Shown here in pieces: positions 46,098 to 53,727 of a stretch of DNA of 64,000 nt; the first letter of the stretch is position 1, and every line of letters begins with the position of its first letter. The position numbers and the translations under genes are program-made. The notes under the pieces are model-generated. The model was not told the origin of the DNA, ran no database searches, and saw nothing but the letters and a program-made list of their open reading frames with translations. This DNA comes from an uncultured Methanobrevibacter sp. Its GTDB lineage: Archaea; Methanobacteriota; Methanobacteria; Methanobacteriales; Methanobacteriaceae. The stretch lies in contig CADAOO010000007.1 of assembly GCA_902789505.1 (NCBI GenBank), positions 1 through 64,000 of the forward strand, in the 5' to 3' direction.

Positions 46098-46385
46098 CTA
46101 TCCGTAGTGCTCGCCGACCCAACCCTGATTTACATCAGGAATTCCATCTTCACAGTATTCATCATCCTCATAATCATCATAATCGATATACCTGGGTCTG
46201 GGTCTGGTTATGCCTTCATTATGGCAGTTTTCACATTCCCACAAATCACCGCTCCAGTCGAAGAGGGTATCGCAGTTGTAGCATTGAAAAAAACCGTCAC
46301 CCCAGTCTTCATATCCGCAGAACGGACAGTCCCATTCATTGTCATCCTCACCAATTTCCTCGCCGCAATTTGGACATTCAGGCAT
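46098..46385 (-). CDS. Zinc-ribbon protein with PDVNQGW tail, 95 aa
   Basis: Start at 46385 (MPECPNCGEEIGED), preceded by GTGAGGTGACAATA. Three zinc-ribbon-like CxxC sets are visible: CPNCG, CPFCG, CYNCD and CENC. An acidic DYDDYEDDEYCEDG linker leads to PDVNQGWVGEHYG. The same tail (PDINQGWIGENY) ends the next upstream gene, 46413-46673. Three consecutive minus-strand zinc-ribbon genes form an operon here. Confidence 0.75.
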   Translation of the reverse strand: MPECPNCGEEIGEDDNEWDCPFCGYEDWGDGFFQCYNCDTLFDWSGDLWECENCHNEGITRPRPRYIDYDDYEDDEYCEDGIPDVNQGWVGEHYG

Positions 46386-46412
46386 TATTGTCACCTCACT
46401 TAAAATCATAAC

Positions 46413-46673
46413 TTAATAGTTCTCTCCAATCCATCCCTGATTGATGTCGGGATATCCGCATTCCTCACAGTATCCGTCATAGCCGGGGGCTCCGCATGAA
46501 GGGCATTCCGAATATGAGCTTCTGGAGTAATAGCTGTTCTGCCTATTGTATGTGTTTCGGTTAGTAGTTGTATTTCTTTTGGCTGGAGTGCTTCCGGAAG
46601 AGCTGCTGTCGCTTGCACAGCAGGCCGAAACGACAATTACAAAAAAGATTATCAGAAAAATCCATCCGACCAT
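46413..46673 (-). CDS. Membrane-anchored zinc-ribbon protein with PDINQGW tail, 86 aa
   Basis: An N-terminal hydrophobic segment (WIFLIIFFVIVVSACC) is followed by a Ser/Thr/Asn-rich linker and a zinc ribbon (CPSCGAPGYDGYCEECG). The tail PDINQGWIGENY matches its neighbour. The Cys pair at the end of the hydrophobic stretch could be lipidated or simply part of the anchor. Start after AGTGAGGTGAAAAT. Confidence 0.75.
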   Translation of the reverse strand: MVGWIFLIIFFVIVVSACCASDSSSSGSTPAKRNTTTNRNTYNRQNSYYSRSSYSECPSCGAPGYDGYCEECGYPDINQGWIGENY

Positions 46674-46686
46674 ATTTTCACCTCAC

Positions 46687-47322
46687 TTAGGACTCATAAA
46701 GCTTTTTGAAGTTCAAATCCTCATCAATCCCATAGATTACCTCATGATTTCCGTCTGTAAACTCAACTTTCAGGCCGTCAAAGAATGGAATGCTTATGTC
46801 ACTGTAGATCTGTTTAAGTTCAAGACCCTCCTTTGCAAGCTCCACAACCTGGCGCTGGAACTTCTCCTCTTCCAGGAGCCTGGTGTATACATAATGAAAC
46901 TCCCTTCCCCCAGGGTCAAAGCGTCCCGGGAAATGTTCGACATAGCACCTGTTGAAAATCATGACGTCCCTGTATTTGTCCTGCCTTAAGAAGATGAACA
47001 CCTTTGGATAGGGGGCTGTATAGACCATTATGAACCTGCAGCCGTACATCTCCTCCTCGCTGTGAATCTCCTCTCTTACCTCCTCAAGCTGGTAATCGGT
47101 AAGGAAGAGATAGTCCTTGAAGAGGTCGAACCTTTCATCGGTTGTCATATCGCTTTTCACCATCAAGTGATATAACTCATGCAGGTCGTCAGAATCCTCT
47201 TCATCAGAGGAATGTTCATAATCCTCCTCGTCATCAAAATTCCATCTCAGGGTGGCTCCGCAGTTAGTGCAGTAAGGATCTCCGTTCATCACTATCTCAC
47301 CGCAGTTCGGACATGTCGCCAT
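46687..47322 (-). CDS. Zinc-ribbon protein, 211 aa
   Basis: Start at 47322 (MATCPNCGEIVMNG) after GGGGGTGATGAG. The ribbon CPNCG...CTNCG occupies residues 4-24 and an acidic linker (DDEEDYEHSSDEEDSDD) follows. The C-terminal 140 residues form an alpha/beta region (CRFIMVYTAPYPKVFIFLRQDKY) that I cannot assign. It follows the SseB-like gene by 13 bp and precedes the membrane-anchored zinc-ribbon gene by 13 bp. Confidence 0.75.
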   Translation of the reverse strand: MATCPNCGEIVMNGDPYCTNCGATLRWNFDDEEDYEHSSDEEDSDDLHELYHLMVKSDMTTDERFDLFKDYLFLTDYQLEEVREEIHSEEEMYGCRFIMVYTAPYPKVFIFLRQDKYRDVMIFNRCYVEHFPGRFDPGGREFHYVYTRLLEEEKFQRQVVELAKEGLELKQIYSDISIPFFDGLKVEFTDGNHEVIYGIDEDLNFKKLYES

Positions 47323-47335
47323 CTCATCACCCCCA

Positions 47336-48166
47336 TTAATCCTTATCATAAAACGGCTGGTCGCCGCACATCCATAAATTCTGGGTTTTATCCATAGTGT
47401 CCTGAAGATGGAACTCCGTTCCGGGAGCTATGATGATGTCAAGATCATTGTCAGGTCCTGTCGGCAGAATCCTTTTGGATTTCGGCATCAGCAGTATATT
47501 GGTGTATTTTAAATCTTCACCGTATTTGGGATTGCTGCTTACATAAAACGGACCTTCAGGAGTGAATACTCCGTCAACCGCATTTTCAATCATGAAGTTT
47601 TCATCACTTCTGATGAAAAGTGTTGTGTTTTCTTCCAGCTCGACTGAATTCTCCTTTAAAAAATCCAAAAATTCAATCAATTCTTTTAAAAACTCTTTTC
47701 GGTCATTTGAAGGCTCTTCAAACAGGTTCAAAAATGCATCAACAGGCATGTTGATGTCAAATTCCGTAAATGGGTTTACCGCAATGACTGAATACTTGTC
47801 AGTCTGTTTGAGCATGTCGGCCAGGTCGCTCATGAATATTGCAATAGCAGAACTTCTAAGCCCGGTTGATTCCATTATTTCAGAGCTTGTAAACAAAGGC
47901 ACAGCCATATTTCCTTCGCTGTCGGTTAAACAGTTAATGTCAAAGCCAAACCTTCCGGAAGGTTCTATGACGTCTCCAGGCTTTGCGTTTTCAATGCCTT
48001 CAAAGAGGTTTTCGCTATAGATGACCGGCATGAAAAGCTGTGAGTCCTTAAAGATTTCAAAAAATTCCCTCTGGCTTTCGGGAGTGATTTCCTTTTTCAT
48101 TATCTCTTCCAGTGCAGAATTGTCAATCTGAGATTCTTTTTTTAAATTTAAATCATCATTAGTCAT
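47336..48166 (-). CDS. SseB N-terminal domain protein, 276 aa
   Basis: Residues about 20-135 match the SseB-type N-terminal domain: FEIFKDSQLFMPVIYSEN, DSEGNMAVPLFTSSEIM and KYSVIAVNPFTEFDINM. The second half (FIRSDENFMIENAVDGVF...) has a related alpha/beta pattern. These domains are found in Esx/toxin-related and housekeeping settings; the role in methanogens is unknown. It leads the zinc-ribbon operon (48166 to 46098). Confidence 0.7.
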   Translation of the reverse strand: MTNDDLNLKKESQIDNSALEEIMKKEITPESQREFFEIFKDSQLFMPVIYSENLFEGIENAKPGDVIEPSGRFGFDINCLTDSEGNMAVPLFTSSEIMESTGLRSSAIAIFMSDLADMLKQTDKYSVIAVNPFTEFDINMPVDAFLNLFEEPSNDRKEFLKELIEFLDFLKENSVELEENTTLFIRSDENFMIENAVDGVFTPEGPFYVSSNPKYGEDLKYTNILLMPKSKRILPTGPDNDLDIIIAPGTEFHLQDTMDKTQNLWMCGDQPFYDKD

Positions 48167-48314
48167 TTTACCACCTTAAATTGCATCAGAAATATTACCC
48201 ATTCCATTCAATAATACATCTGTTAAATATTATCATGAATATTAGTAATATAATTGTGCTTAAATTATTTATGAATCGGAAAAAATAAGAACCGAAGACT
48301 TACATTAAAGCAGC

Positions 48315-49079
48315 TTAAGTATTTACGTGATAAGTTTTTCCGCCGACATCAATCGTTCCATGAATATTTCCTGAACTGTCCATATATGAATCCACTCTAT
48401 AGTCCCCGTAGTCAGTATGTCCTGTCTGATGAGATTCCACACTTCCATCTTTATATACTGTTCCATAAGTATCGCTTGAGCCATACTCCCCTTCGTAATG
48501 TGATGACACGTCATGCCCATTTGATGAAGAAGAATGTTTGCCGGAATCACTGCTGGAATATGAAGAAGATGATGAAGACACATCCGATTTTGACAAACCA
48601 CTATCATAATCAGATGTTTTGGAAACAATATCGGAAGTCTTTGGAGATAATGCGCCGGATATGCCTGCAAGGGCAATCAGCAATATTACCAGTATGGCAA
48701 TGCAGCATCCGATCTTTTTTGGATTCTCCATTCCTTTTATATCTTCAACTAGATTTGGATTGGATACTCCATTTGCAATCTTAACTTCATTATAGGTTTC
48801 ATACAATCCATAAACCCAAATTAAAATTCCAATTACCGAACATATTGAAATACCTATTCCTAAAATGCTAAATACAAAACCAACAACAAAAAGGACAATT
48901 CCTTTTTTCCTATTTCCAGCATATGCAATTCCCAAACCAATTAAGATAAATGAAATTAACAATGCAAGAAACATATCCTTGCCATTCGATTTGACAATCC
49001 CCTTTTGTATTCTCATGCCGCAGCCTGAGCAAAATTTTGCATCATCGGGATTTTCAGCACCACATTTTTCACAAAACAT
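48315..49079 (-). CDS. Zinc-ribbon membrane protein with Ser-rich tail, 254 aa
   Basis: CEKCG...CSGCG zinc ribbon at 3-20, three or four transmembrane segments (FLALLISFILIGLGIAYAG, IVLFVVGFVFSILGIG, IGCCIAILVILLIALAG), then a Ser-rich linker (about 160-195) and a Gly/Tyr-rich beta tail (YGTVYKDGSVESHQTGHTDY). The ribbon probably faces the cytoplasm and the tail the outside. Divergent from the gene at 49124, with a 44-bp shared promoter region. Confidence 0.75.
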   Translation of the reverse strand: MFCEKCGAENPDDAKFCSGCGMRIQKGIVKSNGKDMFLALLISFILIGLGIAYAGNRKKGIVLFVVGFVFSILGIGISICSVIGILIWVYGLYETYNEVKIANGVSNPNLVEDIKGMENPKKIGCCIAILVILLIALAGISGALSPKTSDIVSKTSDYDSGLSKSDVSSSSSSYSSSDSGKHSSSSNGHDVSSHYEGEYGSSDTYGTVYKDGSVESHQTGHTDYGDYRVDSYMDSSGNIHGTIDVGGKTYHVNT

Positions 49080-49123
49080 AAATTATAATATCAATCATAA
49101 AGTATATATAAATGGTGATTAAT
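49080..49123. promoter_or_regulatory. Divergent promoter between zinc-ribbon genes
   Basis: Only 44 bp separate the divergent genes 48315-49079 and 49124-49495. It contains AT-rich AAAGTATATATAAATGG with a TATA-like core and GGTGAT, the ribosome binding site of the right-hand gene. Confidence 0.4.
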
Positions 49124-49495
49124 ATGATATGTCCAAAATGCGGAAGTGTATACGATGATTCAAATAAATTCTGTGTCAAATGCGGAAGTGCCCTTGTAAG
49201 CAACAAATTATCTACAGTCAATCCGTCAGTGATTCCAACAATAGAAAGTGAAGTCGGCTCACTTGACGTCCAATTGGTCAACAAGAAAATAACACAGTAT
49301 CAACATGAAGCCAACCTGGCTGACAGAGTTTACAAATCTTATATTACAAATGGAATTTCAAGACTTGACAAGATAAACGGCCGATTCCTGGCAACCCAAA
49401 CTATAAAATTAGATGTATTGATAGAACAGAACAAACAGTTAATTGAACAGAACAACACAATTATCAAACTATTGGAAAAAATTTCTGAAAAATAA
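49124..49495 (+). CDS. Zinc-ribbon protein with C-terminal coiled coil, 123 aa
   Basis: Start at 49124 (MICPKCGSVYDDSNKFC), with GGTGATTAAT upstream; the in-frame ATG at 49112 precedes that site. The ribbon is CPKCG...CVKCG. The last 40 residues (LDVLIEQNKQLIEQNNTIIKLLEKI) are a clear coiled coil. No catalytic motif is seen. Confidence 0.75.
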   Translation: MICPKCGSVYDDSNKFCVKCGSALVSNKLSTVNPSVIPTIESEVGSLDVQLVNKKITQYQHEANLADRVYKSYITNGISRLDKINGRFLATQTIKLDVLIEQNKQLIEQNNTIIKLLEKISEK

Positions 49496-49540
49496 GACTG
49501 AACTTAATTGAGATATAGTGATAACTAATTCTTTTGAATT

Positions 49541-49620
49541 GCTATAGAATCCAATCCGAAAACAAGAGAAATGTATGCCGAATTCGGAATCGAGGCAAGA
49601 CCGAAAGGGGATTTCATCTG
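49541..49620 (+). pseudogene. Short 3' gene remnant
   Basis: A protein-like frame IAIESNPKTREMYAEFGIEARPKGDFI ends at TGA 49618-49620 with no start and no upstream coding. It looks like the last codons of a lost gene. Family unknown. Confidence 0.3.
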
Positions 49621-49649
49621 AATAACGACAAATAAAAGGAGGAAATGAC

Positions 49650-49964
49650 ATGACATCAAGCAAGCAATATCTGGAATACATACTGGAAAGGCTGTCCGGT
49701 CTCGATGACATCTCATACAGGGCAATGATGGGAGAATACATCATATACTACCGCGGAAAAATCATCGGAGGTATATATGATGACCGATTTCTAATCAAGC
49801 CTGTGAAATCGGCAAAGGCAATGATGCCTAATGCGGATATGGAACTGCCCTATGAAGGCGCAAGGGAAATGATTCTTGTCGATGAGACTGAAAACGAGGA
49901 TTTTTTAAAGGAACTCATTGAAGCCATGTATGATGAGCTTCCCTCACCACGAAAAAGAAAATAA
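49650..49964 (+). CDS. TfoX N-terminal domain protein, 104 aa
   Basis: The sequence fits the TfoX/Sxy N-terminal domain: YLEYILERLSGLDDISYRAMMGEYIIYYRGKIIGGIYDDRFLIKP is the classic beta hairpin and helix pattern. In bacteria the domain belongs to competence regulators; stand-alone archaeal copies have no defined role. Start after AAGGAGGAAATGAC. Length is normal for a stand-alone domain. Confidence 0.8.
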   Translation: MTSSKQYLEYILERLSGLDDISYRAMMGEYIIYYRGKIIGGIYDDRFLIKPVKSAKAMMPNADMELPYEGAREMILVDETENEDFLKELIEAMYDELPSPRKRK

Positions 49965-50214
49965 AATTCACCTTTTAAGCCATCACATCTACATCACATT
50001 TAAAAATCAGACTTATTTTACAAAAACACTACCGTTAATGTCAATACCTATCAAGCAAATTTAATGATGAGCATATTACCCTCAGTTTAATTGTCCCTTC
50101 TATCAATTATATGGCAGAAACATCCGGCTGAGATTCTGAATGACCCGCCAAATCCAAAAAAGAATATATATCATTGAATACAAAAATTTAGTCATACCTA
50201 AAAAATGTGATGTC

Positions 50215-51165
50215 ATGGATTTAATTGAAAAACTCGAACCGGTTATAATATTTTCGGCAGTCATTCTGGGACTTCTTGCAAGCAGTGTCCAAATCATTGC
50301 CGATAACACAGGCCATCTGATAAACATATTCCTGTGCCTGATGCTTTACGGGCTCTTTCTTGAAGTTCCCCTAAATGAACTGAAGGACAGTTTCAAAAAC
50401 ACAAGATTCACATCACTAAACCTGATAATCAATTTCCTGTGGACACCTCTTTTCGGATATTTCATCGGATCAATCTTCCTTAAGGGAAACGTCGATATCC
50501 TCATCGGATTTTTCATGCTGATACTGACCCCCTGCACAGACTGGTATCTTGTATTTACAAAAATGGCAAAGGGAAACCTGACATTAAGCCTGTCAATACT
50601 TCCGATAAACCTGATACTTCAGATAATATTGCTTCCGGTTTATCTGATTATATTCTTCTCGGCTGCAAATTCAATGGACTACTCTCAGCTTGCATATTCG
50701 CTTATGATAGTCATAGTCATTCCGTTCATTGCAGCTCTGATTACAAAACGGGCGCTCGAAAGTGATTTAAGGAAAAGAGCATCTGAAGCGATGAGCAATT
50801 TGCAGATATTTTTCCTCTCCCTTGCTGTATTCTGCATCTTTGCAAGTCAGGGCAATCTTCTCTTTGAAAACATAACCTCAATCGTGAGCATATTTCCTCC
50901 CTTAATCATATTCTTCATCGCCAACACATTGATTGACCTGGCGGTGTCAAGACGAATCGGCTTCAGCTATCCGGAATATGCAAGCCTTACAATGACCACG
51001 CTTGCGCGCAACTCACCGCTTGCCCTTGCAATCGCGATAAATTCCTTCCCCGGCCATGAGCTGATTTCGATAGCCCTTGTTATCGGACCGCTGATAGAAC
51101 TGCCTGTGCTCTATATCATCTCAAGGTTCTGTCTTATGGTAAAAAAATCAGACATTTTCCTTTAA
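50215..51165 (+). CDS. ACR3/BASS-type transporter, 316 aa
   Basis: About ten transmembrane segments, with ILTPCTDWYLVFTKMAKG in the middle (the proline/cysteine loop seen in arsenite ACR3 exporters) and MTTLARNSPLALAIAINSFPG in the later half. This matches the bile acid:sodium symporter/ACR3 superfamily; arsenite export is possible but the substrate is not shown. The start at 50215 (MDLIEKLEPVII) is preferred over the in-frame ATG at 50140, whose extra residues are basic and non-hydrophobic. Confidence 0.75.
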   Translation: MDLIEKLEPVIIFSAVILGLLASSVQIIADNTGHLINIFLCLMLYGLFLEVPLNELKDSFKNTRFTSLNLIINFLWTPLFGYFIGSIFLKGNVDILIGFFMLILTPCTDWYLVFTKMAKGNLTLSLSILPINLILQIILLPVYLIIFFSAANSMDYSQLAYSLMIVIVIPFIAALITKRALESDLRKRASEAMSNLQIFFLSLAVFCIFASQGNLLFENITSIVSIFPPLIIFFIANTLIDLAVSRRIGFSYPEYASLTMTTLARNSPLALAIAINSFPGHELISIALVIGPLIELPVLYIISRFCLMVKKSDIFL

Positions 51166-51372
51166 TTCCATTCAATACTGAAAAAACAGACAAAGATGAA
51201 AAAAAAGACAATGAAAAACGGGAAAATATAAAAAAAATGGCAGAATCTGCACTGCACAACATTAGGATAATACCCTTCCACAACACTCCTTTGATTAAAA
51301 AAACATCACAGAACGTGCTAAGTTGTTGTAAATTTTATATATGCTTTGGCGACAAAATAATAAACTGATATT

Positions 51373-52104
51373 ATGAAAACGGTTACGAAGATTTTAATAG
51401 GTCTTTTGGTTTTGCTGATTGTTTTTGCAGGAATCCTGACCATTGAACATTATAATATGGAAGAGGAGGATTCGAACGCCCTTCCCCTGGACAACTATAC
51501 TGAAATACTCGGAAAGAATTCCAACGGAACAGTATACAAGATAACCTGCGGAAACAACTCATCAAGCGATACCGCAATACTCATTCTGGGAGTTCACAGC
51601 CTTGAAAGCGGCATCCACAATGCCACATACGAATCCATAATGAACTTCACAAAACACAACGACCTAAACAAGAAATATATCGTATACTTCATCAAGCTCA
51701 ACTTCAAGGACAGCGGAATGAACACAAGCGACTACGACACCAACAGGCATATGGGCGAGATGCTTGCAAACGAGTATATCGTTCCCGACATCGAGAAATA
51801 TGATCCTTATCTTGTCGTTGACGTTCATGAGATGGAAGTCTACTGGGAAAACCAGAGATACGTGGGCGTGCTTGACAATGACTCAAGCGTTGAAAAGGAA
51901 TATGCAAACAGAATAAGCGAAAATCTGAACTATCCTGTAATGGTAATCAACGGAGGCACATCACCTGAATGGGTGACAATACCGATTGAGAAAAAGAACC
52001 ACAACACAATTCTTTTTGAAACCGCACAGGCCGACAACCAGCAGAACAAGACCGAAACCGCAATCAAGCTAATCAGGACAATAGATGCCCTGAATGCCTA
52101 CTGA
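51373..52104 (+). CDS. Exported M14-like metallocarboxypeptidase-type protein, 243 aa
   Basis: An N-terminal signal/anchor (ILIGLLVLLIVFAGIL, 7-23) precedes an alpha/beta domain with GVHSLESG (His75, Glu78), the zinc-binding HxxE of M14 peptidases. VVDVHEM (His152) follows as third ligand and FETAQ (Glu216) as catalytic acid. This pattern supports an M14/AstE-like hydrolase acting outside the membrane, perhaps on pseudomurein peptides (inference). Monocistronic, converging on the GGCT gene. Confidence 0.65.
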   Translation: MKTVTKILIGLLVLLIVFAGILTIEHYNMEEEDSNALPLDNYTEILGKNSNGTVYKITCGNNSSSDTAILILGVHSLESGIHNATYESIMNFTKHNDLNKKYIVYFIKLNFKDSGMNTSDYDTNRHMGEMLANEYIVPDIEKYDPYLVVDVHEMEVYWENQRYVGVLDNDSSVEKEYANRISENLNYPVMVINGGTSPEWVTIPIEKKNHNTILFETAQADNQQNKTETAIKLIRTIDALNAY

Positions 52105-52120
52105 TTTTTTCAAAAAAGGA

Positions 52121-53554
52121 TTATCTTATGCAGGAATCAAGATAATCCTCAATTTCCTCATCGCTCATTTCCGGCCAGTTTTTTCTGATTCCCATGCGAA
52201 GAGTATCAAGATATTCTTCACAGGGTTCGTTGTATGGGCGAAGGTCACTGTTGGTGAGTGTTTTCACCCCAATTCCTTCGAGAGTGGCCAAATCGATGAT
52301 GTCGGTATACCATCCCCAGCTTTCATGAGGAGGTGTTCCGCCGTTTTCCTGGGCTACAACATGGTCGAACTGCCTTTTTGTTATGAGATAGGCAACGCCA
52401 AGAGCTTTTCCATTTTTTGTGGTGTCAAGAAAAGAGACGCCGCAGCCCTCCCATGACCCGGAACTGTTTCCGAAATACATGGCGTATGGTATCTCAAGGG
52501 TTCTCACCGCAAGAGGAGGTGTTGTGTCGCTGCAAGGTCTGCGATATGAGCTTTCCCCATATGATCCTCCCTTGATATAGCAGAGAAACCTCTCATCAAG
52601 CATGTTGCTTCCGTAAGAGACATACCATACATGGTCATCCTTCCATGAAGCTATCCTTTTAAGGTCTGAGCAGTCCCTCAGGTAAACATAAAGGAATGCA
52701 AAGGTTGTGTTTCCTTCGCCATCTTTTATGCTTACGCATTTCTTGATATATAGTGAGCCTTCCCCCTCGAGCATGTCGATGGAGGGCATGTCCTGAAGCG
52801 GAACCCTGTAGACCTCACCTATGATGAGGCCGTCTCCTGAAACCACAGCAGGATACCAGCCGACACTGTACATGTCATATCCTTCTATTACCGCCTTGCC
52901 GAGAAATGCGGCGTTTTCAAGGTAGCGGTGATTGGCCTCGCCGCTCATGAGTGTGCCGTAAACGAAGACTTGCCTTTGACAGAAGTATTCATTTATGGAT
53001 TTGATATCCTCCTCATAGCTTTCGTTCCATGGACCGAGGAAATTGCCTTCGGATTCCATGTTCTGGAACTTGGAGATGATGTTTGCCATCATTTCGCTGA
53101 ATTTAGGGCAGAGGTCCGGATGCAGGTCCAGGAATTCCTTTACCCCAGCCTTCATGAAGATGTTTATGGCTTCAATCTGGCCTTTGAGGGCTTCGTAGCC
53201 GTGTCCCTTGAGATTTATGATGCAGGACATTTCAAGACCCTTTGAAAGGGCTGATTTCTCCTTCATGGTGAATGCTTCTGAGTCAGTCATGAAAGCCTTC
53301 ATGAGGACTGCTGAGCAGATGTATGTAGGAGTGAAGCAGAAGTCGATTTTAGCTTCAAAAGGCATGGAATCCATGTCAAGAAGCTTGAATCCTCCGTCAG
53401 GGTCCTGGAAATCAAGGATTGTATTCAGGTTTTTGTTCCACTTGCGACTGTTCAATTCAGCATCCTCAGCGAGGAAATCCTTCAAGTCAGAAATCATGGC
53501 GAAAAGTTCGTCAAATTCAGGTTCATTCAGTTTTTTGAGTTTTAGCATTTTCAT
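52121..53554 (-). CDS. Toroid repeat / GGCT-like domains protein, 477 aa
   Basis: Three parts. N-terminus (1-170) with NTILDFQDPDGGFKLLD resembles prenyltransferase/terpenoid-cyclase alpha-alpha toroid repeats. The middle (about 194-305) is a gamma-glutamylcyclotransferase/AIG2-like domain starting VFVYGTLMSGEANHRYLE. The C-terminus (about 310-420) starts VWYVSYGSNMLDERF, a second GGCT-like fold. GGCT folds cleave gamma-glutamyl amines by cyclisation. This combination is not one I know. Start after AGGAGACC. Confidence 0.65.
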   Translation of the reverse strand: MKMLKLKKLNEPEFDELFAMISDLKDFLAEDAELNSRKWNKNLNTILDFQDPDGGFKLLDMDSMPFEAKIDFCFTPTYICSAVLMKAFMTDSEAFTMKEKSALSKGLEMSCIINLKGHGYEALKGQIEAINIFMKAGVKEFLDLHPDLCPKFSEMMANIISKFQNMESEGNFLGPWNESYEEDIKSINEYFCQRQVFVYGTLMSGEANHRYLENAAFLGKAVIEGYDMYSVGWYPAVVSGDGLIIGEVYRVPLQDMPSIDMLEGEGSLYIKKCVSIKDGEGNTTFAFLYVYLRDCSDLKRIASWKDDHVWYVSYGSNMLDERFLCYIKGGSYGESSYRRPCSDTTPPLAVRTLEIPYAMYFGNSSGSWEGCGVSFLDTTKNGKALGVAYLITKRQFDHVVAQENGGTPPHESWGWYTDIIDLATLEGIGVKTLTNSDLRPYNEPCEEYLDTLRMGIRKNWPEMSDEEIEDYLDSCIR

Positions 53555-53727
53555 GGTAATGGTCTCCTAAAATTTGTTTTATTAAAAAAAAGCCTTATGG
53601 CTGTTCTGGAGCTTTAGGTGTTTTTGCTCTTAGAACATATTATATTGTACTTCACTTATATATAAACCTTTCGGTTTTTATTGCCATAAACCTGAAATTT
53701 TTTGTTTGCATGATGCTGATTTGAACA

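Noticed and set aside
46543-46989. Plus-strand frame over two zinc-ribbon genes
   Set aside because: It runs across the stop and start of two well supported minus-strand genes, so it is a shadow of both.
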